The notes under the pieces were generated by a model. The model ran no database searches. It was not told the DNA's origin and was given only the letters and a program-made list of their open reading frames with translations. Positions 19,924-28,882 of a DNA stretch of 64,000 nucleotides are shown piece by piece (position 1 is the first letter of the stretch; every line of letters starts with the position of its first letter). Both the position numbers and the translations under genes were made by a program. The DNA is taken from positions 2,587,501-2,651,500 of the forward strand of contig NC_017956.1 of NCBI RefSeq assembly GCF_000264455.2, in the 5' to 3' direction. The DNA comes from Tistrella mobilis KA081020-065. GTDB taxonomy: Bacteria; Pseudomonadota; Alphaproteobacteria; Tistrellales; Tistrellaceae.

Positions 19924-21189
19924 ATGACCACGGCGACCCGCTGGGACCGGATCTGGGTGAACCTGCATGTGGCAACCATGGTCCCGGGCGACGAGCCCTA
20001 TGGCGCGATCGGCGATGCCGCGGTGGCGGTGAAGGATGGCCGCATCGCCTGGGTCGGCCCGGCGCAGGATCTGCCCGGCCTGCCGGCCATGCTCGCCACC
20101 GAGGTGATCGATGCCGGCGGCGCCTGGATGACCCCCGGGCTGATCGACTGCCATACCCATCTGGTCCATGGCGGCAACCGCGCCCGGGAATTCGAGCTGC
20201 GGCTCAACGGCGCCTCTTACGAAGAGATCGCAAAGGCCGGCGGCGGCATTCTTTCCACCGTCACCGCCACCCGTGCCGCCGATCAGGACCGGCTGGTCGC
20301 CGATGCCCTGCCCCGGCTGGATGCGCTGCTCGCCGAAGGTGTGACCACGGTCGAGGTCAAGTCCGGCTACGGGCTTGAGACTGATACCGAGCTGCGCATG
20401 CTGCGCGCCGCCCGTGCCCTCGGCCGCCTCCGCCCGGTCGAGATCCGCACCACCCTGCTCGGCGCCCATGCCCTGCCACCCGAATTCGCCGACGATGCCG
20501 AGGCCTATGTCGATCTGGTGGTGCGCGAGATGATCCCGGCCGCTGCCGAGGCCGGGCTTGCCGATGCGGTCGATGCCTTCTGCGAGCGGATCGCCTTCTC
20601 CACCGCCCAGACCCGCCGGGTGTTCGATGCGGCCCGCGCCGCCGGCCTGCCGGTCAAGCTGCATGCCGAACAGCTGAGCGACCAAAAGGGCGCGGTGCTC
20701 GCCGCCGAATTCGGCGCGCTGTCAGCCGATCATCTGGAATATCTCGGGACCGACGGCGTGCGCGCCATGGCCGCCGCCGGCACGGTGGCGGTGCTGCTGC
20801 CCGGCGCCTTCTACATGCTGCGCGAAAAGCAGCTGCCGCCGATCCTGGAACTCAGGTCGGCCGGCGTGCCGATCGCCATCTCCACCGACTGCAACCCCGG
20901 TACCTCGCCGGTGACCTCTCTGCTACTGATGGTCAACATGGCCTGCACCCTGTTCCGCCTGACGCCCGAAGAGGCGCTGGCCGGCGTCACCCGCGTGGCG
21001 GCACGGGCGCTGGGGCTGGAAGATCGCGGCACCATCGCCCCGGGCCGGCGCGCCGACCTCGCCCTCTGGCGGATCGGCACGCCGGCCGAGCTGGCCTATA
21101 TGGTCGGCTTCAACCCCTGCATTCAGGTGGTCCGGGGCGGCCTGCCGCGGGATCCGCGCATGGGCTTTGCAGGGGAAGCCGCCGCATGA
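19924..21189 (+). CDS. hutI: Imidazolonepropionase
   Basis: The product is 421 residues. The ATG at 19924 is preferred because GGAG lies 9 bases upstream; the ATG at 19909 has none. The amidohydrolase metal site is [14 protein letters not shown], and substrate residues lie in [26 protein letters not shown] and KLHAEQLSD. The final Asp lies in [11 protein letters not shown]. It opens the ring of imidazolone-propionate to N-formimino-glutamate. Its stop overlaps hutC as ATGA. Confidence 0.95.
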   Translation: MTTATRWDRIWVNLHVATMVPGDEPYGAIGDAAVAVKDGRIAWVGPAQDLPGLPAMLATEVIDAGGAWMTPGLIDCHTHLVHGGNRAREFELRLNGASYEEIAKAGGGILSTVTATRAADQDRLVADALPRLDALLAEGVTTVEVKSGYGLETDTELRMLRAARALGRLRPVEIRTTLLGAHALPPEFADDAEAYVDLVVREMIPAAAEAGLADAVDAFCERIAFSTAQTRRVFDAARAAGLPVKLHAEQLSDQKGAVLAAEFGALSADHLEYLGTDGVRAMAAAGTVAVLLPGAFYMLREKQLPPILELRSAGVPIAISTDCNPGTSPVTSLLLMVNMACTLFRLTPEEALAGVTRVAARALGLEDRGTIAPGRRADLALWRIGTPAELAYMVGFNPCIQVVRGGLPRDPRMGFAGEAAA

Positions 21190-21920
21190 CCCAGCCGCTC
21201 TACCGCCGGATCAAAGAGGCGATCCGTGCCCGGGTCATCGAGGGCGACTGGCCCGAAGGCAGCCAGCTGCCGTCGGAAAACCGCCTGCTGGAGGAATTCG
21301 GTGTCAGCCGGATGACCGTGCACCGGGCCCTGCGCGAGCTGACCGACGAGGGCCTGCTCGCCCGGGTTCAGGGGGTGGGCACCTTCGTGGCCGAGCGCCG
21401 CCCGGGCGTTTCGGTGGTGGAGCTGCGGTCGATCGCCGACGAGATCACCACCCGCGGCAACCGCCATGCCGCGCGGGTGGAGGTGCTGGACGAGGTGACG
21501 GCCGATGCCGCCCTCGCCCGGCAGATGAACCTGCCCGAAGGCGCCCGGCTCTGGCATTCGATCGTGCTGCACACCGAAAACGACGTGCCGATCCAGCATG
21601 AAGAGCGCTGGGTGAACCCGGTTCTGGCGCCGGACTATCCGGCCCAGGATTTCACCCGCATCACCCCCACCGCCTATCTGTCGGGCCTCCATGCCGCGCC
21701 GGATGTCGAACATGTGATCGAGGCGACCGCCGCCCCCAAGGCCATCGCCGCCCGGCTCGGCATCGCCCGCAACGATCCCTGCCTCAGGCTCACCCGCCGC
21801 ACCTGGGTGGATCGCGGCGTGGTCACGCTCGCGATCCTCACCCATCCGGGCACCCGCTTCCGCCTCGGCACCCGCTTCCGGGCCGGTCCCGGCACCATGC
21901 CGCTGGCGGCGGGCTTCTGA
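21186..21920 (+). CDS. hutC: Histidine-utilisation repressor, GntR/UTRA family
   Basis: The product is 244 residues. The N-terminal winged helix contains [25 protein letters not shown], in parts, and [14 protein letters not shown]. The UTRA effector domain contains [17 protein letters not shown] and [20 protein letters not shown], the HutC subtype that responds to urocanate. Translational coupling to hutI and position beside the phased operator support local autoregulation. It ends 2 bp before the tail of the first acyltransferase-like gene. Confidence 0.93.
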   Translation: MTQPLYRRIKEAIRARVIEGDWPEGSQLPSENRLLEEFGVSRMTVHRALRELTDEGLLARVQGVGTFVAERRPGVSVVELRSIADEITTRGNRHAARVEVLDEVTADAALARQMNLPEGARLWHSIVLHTENDVPIQHEERWVNPVLAPDYPAQDFTRITPTAYLSGLHAAPDVEHVIEATAAPKAIAARLGIARNDPCLRLTRRTWVDRGVVTLAILTHPGTRFRLGTRFRAGPGTMPLAAGF

Positions 21921-21922
21921 GG

Positions 21923-23374
21923 TCAGCCGCTGGCGCGCGCCAGCAGCCGGCCCATATTGCGGATCACCGCCGCCCCGACGCCGCGTCGTTTCGGGCCCAG
22001 GATGGCATCGGTCGGGCCCCGCCCCTCGATCGCCAGATGCCGGCCCAGCGTGCTGCCGAAGCCGGCCAGCCACACCGCCGAGAACCGGTTCACCCGGCCC
22101 AGGATCGATCGCATGTCGACATACATCACCCGGACGGTCTCGTCGCTGTCGGGGTGCTTTTTGGTCAGCGGCAGCGGCTTGCCGCCCACCGCCTGATACA
22201 TCGGCACCAGGCGCGGAATCGCATCGAACAGCATGAAGCGCACGCCCATCGACAGGCTCAGCCGCTCCACCTCGCGGAACAGGTCGTAGCGGATGCGGTT
22301 GCCGCGGAAATCCGGATGGACCACCAGCCGCGAGACCTCGACGAAACCGCCCTCCCAGAACGTGTCCGGCACCGGCACCTGGGCCTGCAGCTCGCTCAGC
22401 GAGCGGTCGCCGCCATTGACCACCAGCCGGGCGGTGGCGATCGGCTTGTCGCCCAGATATGCCAGAAACAGGATCGACGAGCCGTCCAGCCGGTCGGCCC
22501 AGTCCGCCGGATCGCGCGCCTCGGGCCGGCGCCCGTAGAACTGGTTGGCATCGCGCCGGAGCGCGCGAGCCGTTACCATATCCGCCGCACCCGCCGCCGG
22601 CACCACCCGCAGATGCCGCATCAGCCCGCGCGGCTTCAGCCCATGGGTCCAGAGCGCCTGGATCCCGAAGCCTGGCGCGGTGCAGGCGGCCAGCACCGCC
22701 GCCCGGTCGATCGCCGCCGGATCGGCCATGCGCAGCAGGACGCGCACGGTTTCAGCCCCACTCTCCACCGCCACGATCCGGCTGCGCAGCCGGAAAGGAT
22801 CGGCCCAGGGCCGCACCACGGTCAGGGTCATCAGCGTGCCCGGCACCAGCAGGGCGGCCGGGCCCGTGACCTCCGCCAGCGCCTCGTAGGGGCCGATGGC
22901 CGTGACCAGGGCCGGCAGCCGCCGCCGGTTCAGGCTCCGGCCGTCCAGCATCGCCGGCAGGGCCTCGGCCGGCCGCGGCAGGTGATCGACGACCGACGCC
23001 GGGATCGCGGCATCCAGCCGCATGATGCCCCGGGCGGCCTCTACCGAGAGGCAGCCGAGCCGGAGCGGCCCCAGCCGCCGCCGACGGATCGCCCGCCGGT
23101 CGACCCTGGGTTCCACCGCCACCGCCGTGGCCGGATCGGCCAGCCGCTCCGCCACATCCTCCGGCAGATGCCCGCCGGCCGCCACGAAGGACCAGCCGCC
23201 CGCGGCATCCCACGCAAGGCGCCCGTTCAGCCGGTCCGGTCCGGCATGCAGGCAGACGGCCACCGCATGCGGCGGCGACAAACCGGCCGCCGCGATGGGG
23301 GATGGCGCAGGTGGCGGCGCCTCTGCCGCAGGCCTGGCCATTGCATCACTGACGGGCAGATCGATCAGGGTCAT
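21923..23374 (-). CDS. Large protein with C-terminal GNAT/FeeM-like N-acyltransferase domain (copy A)
   Basis: The product is 483 residues. The C-terminal 210 residues contain DANQFYGRRP, SILFLAYLGDKPIATARLVVNGG in parts, EVSRLVVHPDFRGNRIRYDLFREVE in parts, and DAIPRLVPMYQAVGGKPL. This is a GNAT fold with the E(V/I)SRL strand typical of FeeM/LuxI-like enzymes that acylate amino groups. Residues about 150-240 look like a PilZ-type beta barrel (GPAALLVPGTLMTLTVVRPW, RSRIVAVESGAETVRVLLRMAD) without clear c-di-GMP motifs. Copy B at 25686-27143 is a close full-length paralogue. It is divergent from sbnA and shares its palindrome-controlled promoter region. The FeeM link is by motif only; plain GNAT remains possible. 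Confidence 0.6.
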   Translation of the reverse strand: MTLIDLPVSDAMARPAAEAPPPAPSPIAAAGLSPPHAVAVCLHAGPDRLNGRLAWDAAGGWSFVAAGGHLPEDVAERLADPATAVAVEPRVDRRAIRRRRLGPLRLGCLSVEAARGIMRLDAAIPASVVDHLPRPAEALPAMLDGRSLNRRRLPALVTAIGPYEALAEVTGPAALLVPGTLMTLTVVRPWADPFRLRSRIVAVESGAETVRVLLRMADPAAIDRAAVLAACTAPGFGIQALWTHGLKPRGLMRHLRVVPAAGAADMVTARALRRDANQFYGRRPEARDPADWADRLDGSSILFLAYLGDKPIATARLVVNGGDRSLSELQAQVPVPDTFWEGGFVEVSRLVVHPDFRGNRIRYDLFREVERLSLSMGVRFMLFDAIPRLVPMYQAVGGKPLPLTKKHPDSDETVRVMYVDMRSILGRVNRFSAVWLAGFGSTLGRHLAIEGRGPTDAILGPKRRGVGAAVIRNMGRLLARASG

Positions 23375-23430
23375 GGCGCGCCTCCCCAGCCGCGGCTGAA
23401 CCTTTTGAATAACGATACTTTTGATTGTAA

Positions 23431-23458
23431 ATTATAATCACTTTCGGTTGATAATCAA
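23431..23458 (-). promoter_or_regulatory. Promoter of acyltransferase copy A with palindrome over the -35
   Basis: On the minus strand TTGATT (23458-23453), a 16-bp spacer and a perfect TATAAT (23436-23431) form a sigma-70 promoter 57 bp before the start codon. The -35 is part of the palindrome TTGATAATCAA (23448-23458). An overlapping dyad TGATT-N9-AATCA covers 23422-23440. Confidence 0.6.
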
Positions 23459-23545
23459 AATTACGTATTGCGATACGAGACAAATTCCATCGGTTTCCGC
23501 CGCGGCGCCGTCCCCTCCGCATCCGGGCGCGGGGTTGTTTGGCGA

Positions 23546-23573
23546 TTGATAATCAACCATTGAATGATATTCT
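23546..23573 (+). promoter_or_regulatory. Promoter of sbnA with the same palindrome over the -35
   Basis: TTGATA (23546-23551), a 16-bp spacer and TATTCT (23568-23573) form a sigma-70-like promoter 88 bp before sbnA. The -35 is the left half of a second exact TTGATAATCAA palindrome at 23546-23556. The geometry mirrors the divergent promoter, so one regulator probably controls both. Between them lies an inverted repeat GTAT-TGCG-ATAC at 23465-23476. Confidence 0.55.
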
Positions 23574-23660
23574 TTCCCGCAATACGCGGCATGATTTCTC
23601 ACGGTCCGCGCATCCTTCGCGGACGGCCGCGACCACCTGCGCCTCGGCGGAGGGTTCGCC

Positions 23661-24644
23661 ATGCACATAGAAGACCTCGCAGCCCTGATCCAGGACGACG
23701 TGTTCGTACCGGTCCGCATCGATGCGGGTGGTGGTGTCGACATCCTGCTCAAGATCGAAGGGCTGAACCCCGCAGGGTCCATCAAGTTCAAGACCGCACT
23801 CGCGATGATCGCCGATATGGAACGATCCGGGCGGCTGAAGCCCGGCGCCACGGTGGTTGAAAGTTCGTCGGGCAATCTGGGCCTCGCACTCAGCATCGTC
23901 TGCCGGGCGCTCGGCTATGGGTTCGTCTGCGTCTCTGACCCCAACATATCCCCCGCCACCCGCGACATGATCGAGGCCACCGGCGGCCGGATGGAGCCGG
24001 TGACCGAAACCGACGAGAATGGCGGCTATCTGGGCACACGGCTTCGGCGGATCGCCGCCCTGCTCGACCGCCATGCGGGCTGGGTCTGGACCAATCAATA
24101 CGGCAATCCGGCCGCGAAATGGGCCCATCACCGCTGGACCGGCCCTGCCGTGCGGCGGCGGGTCGACCGGCCGGATTTCCTGTTCGTCGGTGTCGGCACC
24201 GCCGGCACGGCCATGGGCTGCGCGGAATATTTCCGGATCAACGCACCCGACACGAGGGTGATCGGGGTCGACAGCGTCGGGTCGGTGACCTTCGGCCAGA
24301 CGCCGGGCCGGCGCTATCTGCCGGGGCTCGGCGCCAGCCAGCAGCCACCGCTTTTCGAAGCGACCATGCTGGACGAACAGGTGATCGTGCCCGAGACCGA
24401 AACCGTCACCGCCTGCTGGCGCTTCCGCCGCCGCCACGGCTTCCTGATCGGCGCCTCCACCGGCACCGTGCTGGCCGGCATCGCCCGCCATGCCGCCGCC
24501 GGCGCCATCCCGCCCGGTGCCACGGTGGTCGCACTCTCGCCCGATCTGGGCGACCGCTATGCCGCCACCCTCTACGACGCCGCCTGGATCGGCAGCCGCT
24601 ATGCCGACCTTCCCCCCGACATTGCCGAGGCCCTTGCCGCATGA
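23661..24644 (+). CDS. sbnA: N-(2-amino-2-carboxyethyl)-glutamate synthase (SbnA family)
   Basis: The product is 327 residues of the cysteine-synthase fold. The PLP lysine is Lys42 in NPAGSIKFKTA. The phosphate loop and substrate loop are VESSSGNLGLAL and GVGTAGTAMGCAEYF. The C-terminal GFLIGASTGTVLAG closes the active site. SbnA joins O-phosphoserine with glutamate to give ACEGA, the intermediate of L-2,3-diaminopropionate synthesis. The ATG at 23661 has GGAGGG 6 bases upstream. Its stop overlaps sbnB as ATGA. The pairing with sbnB makes this call much firmer than sequence alone. Confidence 0.88.
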   Translation: MHIEDLAALIQDDVFVPVRIDAGGGVDILLKIEGLNPAGSIKFKTALAMIADMERSGRLKPGATVVESSSGNLGLALSIVCRALGYGFVCVSDPNISPATRDMIEATGGRMEPVTETDENGGYLGTRLRRIAALLDRHAGWVWTNQYGNPAAKWAHHRWTGPAVRRRVDRPDFLFVGVGTAGTAMGCAEYFRINAPDTRVIGVDSVGSVTFGQTPGRRYLPGLGASQQPPLFEATMLDEQVIVPETETVTACWRFRRRHGFLIGASTGTVLAGIARHAAAGAIPPGATVVALSPDLGDRYAATLYDAAWIGSRYADLPPDIAEALAA

Positions 24645-25678
24645 CCGACCGCATGCTTCAGCCGGCCCCCTTCACCGTGATCGGTGCCGAGGCCGTCCGC
24701 CGGGCCCTTGCCGCCCGTCCCGATCATCTGGTCACCCTGGTGCGCGACACCTATCTGGCCCACGACGCCGGGCTGACCGTCAATCCCGACAGCTACTTCC
24801 TGCGCTTCCCCGACCGGCCCGGCGACCGGATCATCGCCCTGCCGGCCGCGATCGCCGGCGATGACCCGGTCTCGGGTATCAAGTGGATCGCGAGCTTTCC
24901 CGGCAACCTCGCTCGCGGCGTCGACCGTGCCTCGGCGGTGCTGGTCCTGAACGATGCCGAGACCGGCTATCCTTTCGCCTGCCTCGAAAGCTCGATCATC
25001 AGCGCCGCCCGCACCGCCGCCTCGGCGGTGTTGGGGGCCGAACTGCTCCATGGTCCTGAAAAGCGGGCCCGGCAGGTGGCGGTGATCGGCACCGGGCCGA
25101 TCGCGCGCGCCATCACCGACATGCTGTTCGCCACCGGCTGGCAGGCGGGCGAACTGGTCGCCCATGATCTCGACCTCGCCCGGGCGACGGCCTTCGCCGA
25201 TGCGATCGGGCTGCGTCGGCGGATCCCCACCCGGGCCACCGCCGACATCGCCGCGGCGATCAGCCAGGCCGATCTGGTGATTTTCGCCACCACCGCCGGC
25301 CGGCCGCATGTGCTCGATGCCGGGCTCTTCGCCCATGCCCCGACGGTGCTTCACATCTCTTTGCGTGATCTGGGGCCCGAGGTGATCCTCTCGGCCTGGA
25401 ACCTGGTCGACGATGTCGATCACGCGCTCAAGGCCGATACCTCGCTGCATCTGGTCGAAAAGGCCCGCGGCGATCGCGGCTTCGTCGCCGGCACCATCGC
25501 CGATGCGGTGCGTGGCCGGATCATGCCCGACCGCAGCCGTCCCCGGATCTTCTCCCCCTTCGGCATGGGCATCCTGGACCTCGCCCTGGGTCTGGATGTC
25601 TGGAAAACGGTCACCGACCAGGGCGGCGGGGTCGTTGTGCCGGACTTCTTCCCGCGCACCGCGACCCTCGGCCTCTGA
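24641..25678 (+). CDS. sbnB: 2,3-diaminopropionate biosynthesis protein SbnB (ornithine cyclodeaminase family)
   Basis: The product is 345 residues, translationally coupled to sbnA. The NAD-binding loop is QVAVIGTGPIARAITDML, and the OCD/mu-crystallin core contains DPVSGIKWIASFPGN and ASAVLVLNDAETGYPFACLE in parts. SbnB oxidatively hydrolyses ACEGA to L-2,3-diaminopropionate and 2-oxoglutarate. Dap is a building block for siderophores and peptide antibiotics, but no NRPS or siderophore synthetase is present in this window. It ends 7 bp before the tail of acyltransferase copy B. Confidence 0.88.
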   Translation: MTDRMLQPAPFTVIGAEAVRRALAARPDHLVTLVRDTYLAHDAGLTVNPDSYFLRFPDRPGDRIIALPAAIAGDDPVSGIKWIASFPGNLARGVDRASAVLVLNDAETGYPFACLESSIISAARTAASAVLGAELLHGPEKRARQVAVIGTGPIARAITDMLFATGWQAGELVAHDLDLARATAFADAIGLRRRIPTRATADIAAAISQADLVIFATTAGRPHVLDAGLFAHAPTVLHISLRDLGPEVILSAWNLVDDVDHALKADTSLHLVEKARGDRGFVAGTIADAVRGRIMPDRSRPRIFSPFGMGILDLALGLDVWKTVTDQGGGVVVPDFFPRTATLGL

Positions 25679-25685
25679 CTGTCTC

Positions 25686-27143
25686 TCACCCTCCGGCCCG
25701 CGCCAGCAGCCGGCCCATGCCGCGGATCACCGCCGCGGCGGGGCTGCGGCGGGCGGGGCCCAGGATCACATCGGTCGGCTCGCGCCCTGCGATCTCCAGA
25801 TGCCGGCCCAGCGTGCCGCCGAACCCCGCCAGCCAGACCGCCGAGAACCGGTTCACCCGGGCCAGAATCGCGCGCATGTCGACATACATCACCTGCTCGA
25901 TCTCGTCGCTGTCCTGGTGCTTCTTGGTCAGCGGCAGCCGGCGGCCGCCCACCGCCTCGTAAAGCGGGGCAAGCTTGGGGATGGCGTCGAACAGCAGATA
26001 CCGCACCCCCAGCCCCAGGGCCAGCCGCTCCACCTCCCGGAACATGTCGAGCCGGATGCGGTTGCCGCGGAAATCCGGATGCACCACCAGCCGGGACACC
26101 TCGACGAAGCCGCCCTCCCAGAATTCCTCCGGCACCGGCACCAGGGCGTGCAATTCGCTTCTGGACCGGTCGCCGCCATTGACCACCAGCCGGGCGGTGG
26201 CGATCGGCTTGTCGCCCAGCAGGCCCAGAAACAGGATCGAGCAGGCATCGAGCGGATCGGCCCAGGCCTCCGGGTCATGGGCATCGGGCCTGCGGCCATA
26301 GAACTGGTTGGCGTCCCGCCGCAGCCTGTAGACGGTCGCCATGTCGGCCAGCCCCGCCACCGGCACCACCCGCAGATGCCGCATCAGCCCACGGGGCTTC
26401 AGCCCATAGGTCCAGAGCGCATGGATGCCGAAACCCGGCGCGGTGCAGGTGGCGAGCACCGCCGCCCGGTCCACCGAGGCAGGATCGGCCATGCGCAGCA
26501 CGATCCGTGCCCCGGCATCGCCCGCGCCCGCCTCTACCGCAATGATCCGGCCACGCAGGCGGAAAGGCGTGGCCCAGGGCCGCGCCACGGTCAGGGTCAT
26601 CACGGTTCCGGGCACCAGCAGGGCGGCGGGGCCGGTCACCTCCGCCACCGCTTCGTAGGGGCCGATGGCGGTAATACAGGCCGGCAACCGCCGCCGGTTC
26701 AGGCTGCGCCCATCCAGCATCGCCGGCAGTGGTTCTTCCGGGCGCGGCAGCCGCTCGACCACTGGGCCGCAGAGCGCCGCGGTCAGCCGTACCAGGCCCC
26801 GCCCGGCATCGACCGAGGCGACCGCCATCCTGAGCGGCCCCAGCCGCAGCCGGCGCAGCACCCGCCGGTCGACCATCGGCACCATCGCCACCGCCGTCGC
26901 CGGATCGGCCAGCCGCCCGGCCACCGCTTCGGGCAGGTGGTCGCCATCGGCGGTGAAGCACCAACTGCCGGTCGCATCACGTGCCAGCCGCCCGTTCAAC
27001 CGCGCCGCCCCGACATGAAGACGGCCCGCCACGGCATGGGGCGGCGGCAGCCCCGCCGTCGCTTCCGGGTCCCGGACCGGCGGACTCGCCATCCTCGCGG
27101 CTTCCGGCGCCCGCCCGGTGACGGGCAGATCGATCAGGGTCAT
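25686..27143 (-). CDS. Large protein with C-terminal GNAT/FeeM-like N-acyltransferase domain (copy B)
   Basis: The product is 485 residues, started at the ATG at 27143 to match the MTLIDLPV start of copy A. It is collinear with copy A from end to end. Shared blocks include LDGRSLNRRRLPA, GLKPRGLMRHLRVVP, DANQFYGRRP, EGGFVEVSRLVVHPDFRGNR and VNRFSAVWLAGFG. They differ most in the first 60 residues and around the acceptor-side loop (RMDMF/LGVRYLLFDAIPKLAPLYEAVGG). The two copies lie in the same orientation with sbnAB inserted between them in the other direction. Different acyl or amine specificity is an inference. Confidence 0.6.
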   Translation of the reverse strand: MTLIDLPVTGRAPEAARMASPPVRDPEATAGLPPPHAVAGRLHVGAARLNGRLARDATGSWCFTADGDHLPEAVAGRLADPATAVAMVPMVDRRVLRRLRLGPLRMAVASVDAGRGLVRLTAALCGPVVERLPRPEEPLPAMLDGRSLNRRRLPACITAIGPYEAVAEVTGPAALLVPGTVMTLTVARPWATPFRLRGRIIAVEAGAGDAGARIVLRMADPASVDRAAVLATCTAPGFGIHALWTYGLKPRGLMRHLRVVPVAGLADMATVYRLRRDANQFYGRRPDAHDPEAWADPLDACSILFLGLLGDKPIATARLVVNGGDRSRSELHALVPVPEEFWEGGFVEVSRLVVHPDFRGNRIRLDMFREVERLALGLGVRYLLFDAIPKLAPLYEAVGGRRLPLTKKHQDSDEIEQVMYVDMRAILARVNRFSAVWLAGFGGTLGRHLEIAGREPTDVILGPARRSPAAAVIRGMGRLLARAGG

Positions 27144-27214
27144 GGCACGCCTCCCCGGTGATGGTCGCGTTCCTTGCAAAACCTGCCGGAGATTGTAGGC
27201 CATATCTACTTTAA

Positions 27215-27224
27215 GTTGATCAAC
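27215..27224. promoter_or_regulatory. Perfect palindrome GTTGATCAAC in the copy B/lysE gap
   Basis: The 10-bp palindrome lies in the AT-rich 159-bp gap between divergent copy B and the LysE-family gene. Its TTGAT half-sites match those of the two TTGATAATCAA sites upstream of sbnA, but without the central base. It may be a related, weaker operator. On the minus strand TTGATC is followed 20 bases later by TACAAT, a poor promoter spacing. Confidence 0.35.
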
Positions 27225-27302
27225 AAAACGACGTGCTGTCGTCAGAGGTCGCGGCTATCATCGATCGGTCCCCTCGCGCTTTCCGCCCGGAGCCCCATCC
27301 GT

Positions 27303-27941
27303 ATGACGCCGATCGATGCCACCCTGGCCTTCACCCTGGCCGCCCTGTTGATGACCCTGACCCCCGGCCTCGACACGGCGCTGGTGCTGCGCACGGCTGC
27401 GGTCGAAGGGCCGAAGCGCGGCATGCAGGCAGGCGCCGGCATCTGCATGGGCGTGCTCGCCTGGGGTGCCATCGCCGCGGTCGGGCTGGGTGCCGTGCTG
27501 GCGGTGTCCAGGCTCGCCTACGACGCACTCAGGATCGTGGGGGCCGCCTATCTGATCTGGATGGGCATCTCGATGATTCGCGGCGCCCGCACCGGCGGCG
27601 CGGCGCTCGACGCCACCGCCGCAACGGCGGTGCCACGCGGCCGCGGCCAGGGCTGGTTCATGCGCGGTCTGCTCACCAACCTGCTCAACCCCAAGGTCGG
27701 CGTGTTCTACGTCACCTTCCTGCCGCAATTCATCCCGGCAGGCGGCGACGTGCTCACCTGGAGCCTCGCTTTCGCCGGCATCCATGCCGTCGAGGGCCTG
27801 CTCTGGTTCCTGGCCCTCACCCTCGCCACGCGCAGCCTCGCCTCGGTTCTGAGGCGCGGGGCCGTGGTCGCCTGGCTCGACCGGGTGACCGGCGGGGTGC
27901 TGGTGCTGTTCGGTCTCAAGCTCGCCGTCGACGTCCGCTGA
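27303..27941 (+). CDS. LysE/RhtB-family amino-acid exporter
   Basis: The product is 212 residues with six hydrophobic segments. The family signatures are AALLMTLTPGLDTALVLRTA at the N-terminus, the LIWMGISMIRGA helix and GLLTNLLNPKVGVFYVTFLPQF in parts. These inner-membrane transporters export amino acids or homoserine lactones. The start at the ATG at 27303 gives the normal length; an earlier in-frame start adds 43 unrelated residues. Location beside the diaminopropionate genes suggests Dap or a derivative as substrate, which is inference. Confidence 0.88.
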   Translation: MTPIDATLAFTLAALLMTLTPGLDTALVLRTAAVEGPKRGMQAGAGICMGVLAWGAIAAVGLGAVLAVSRLAYDALRIVGAAYLIWMGISMIRGARTGGAALDATAATAVPRGRGQGWFMRGLLTNLLNPKVGVFYVTFLPQFIPAGGDVLTWSLAFAGIHAVEGLLWFLALTLATRSLASVLRRGAVVAWLDRVTGGVLVLFGLKLAVDVR

Positions 27942-27984
27942 GCCGCGGCCGGCGCCGGCATTCGCCCAAGGGAGGTCCAAGCGC

Positions 27985-28860
27985 ATGGCGGTCCGGATCC
28001 GGCGCGCGGTCGAAAGCGACATGTTTGCGGTCTACAAACTGCTGCGGTCATCGACCCTGAATGCCCGCAACCTGCCGCTCGATGCCCGGCGGCGCATGTT
28101 CCGCCCGGTCTGGGGCGGCAATGAGGGCTATTACGGCTTCCTGATGGAAGACGGCAACGAGGTGACCGGCTTCCTCGGCACCCTGTTCACCACCCGCGAG
28201 ATCGACGGCCAGCCCCAGGATTTCTGCGAAATCCACAGCTGGTATGTCCGCGACAGTCATCGCGACGAAAGCCTGAACCTGCTGTTGCCGGTGATCGGCA
28301 TGCGCAAGCGCACCATCGTCAACCACACACCGACCCAGACGGTCTACGACATCGGTGCGCGGTTCGGCTTCAAGGATCTGGAAACCGGTGTGGTCGCCTT
28401 CTATCCACTGCCGACCAGCCTGGGCCGGCCCGAGTATCGGGTCGGCAACCGGCTGGTGCCGGACCGGATCGATCCCGCCTCGCTCCGCATCCTGTCGGAA
28501 CATCGCGACCTGCGCGACTGCCACCATGTCGCGATCGAAGATCCCGATGGCCCGCCGGTCTATGCCATGTTCAAGACCGTGCGCCGGCGCTGGTTCGAAC
28601 CCTTCGGCCGGTTGATCCACACCAGCGATCCGGCCGCCTTCGGCCGGCTGGCGGGCCGGATCGCCTGGCGGCTGTGCCTGCGCAATCGCTGGCAGGCGAT
28701 CATCGCCAATCAGACGATCTTCGAGGGCGTTCCGCTCACCGGCGTCACGCGGCGGGTCGGCCGGGACGTTCCGTCACAGTTCCGCTCCAAGACGCTGGAG
28801 GCGCACCAGATCGACCAGCTCTGCTCGCAACCCCTGCTTCAGGGCTACCGGCTGCACTGA
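27985..28860 (+). CDS. GNAT-like protein of unknown substrate
   Basis: The product is 291 residues with a very good ribosome-binding site (GGGAGGTCC). The first half has GNAT character: RIRRAVESDMFAVYKLLRS, GFLMEDGNEVTGFLGTLF and IHSWYVRDSHRDESLNLLLP. It continues with VYDIGARFGFKDLETGVVAFYPL. The glycine-rich acetyl-CoA loop is not canonical, so activity is uncertain. The second half has no recognised family. It follows the exporter by 43 bp and is probably co-transcribed with it. Confidence 0.6.
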   Translation: MAVRIRRAVESDMFAVYKLLRSSTLNARNLPLDARRRMFRPVWGGNEGYYGFLMEDGNEVTGFLGTLFTTREIDGQPQDFCEIHSWYVRDSHRDESLNLLLPVIGMRKRTIVNHTPTQTVYDIGARFGFKDLETGVVAFYPLPTSLGRPEYRVGNRLVPDRIDPASLRILSEHRDLRDCHHVAIEDPDGPPVYAMFKTVRRRWFEPFGRLIHTSDPAAFGRLAGRIAWRLCLRNRWQAIIANQTIFEGVPLTGVTRRVGRDVPSQFRSKTLEAHQIDQLCSQPLLQGYRLH

Positions 28861-28882
28861 TCCGGCGCAACGGTCTTCAGGG

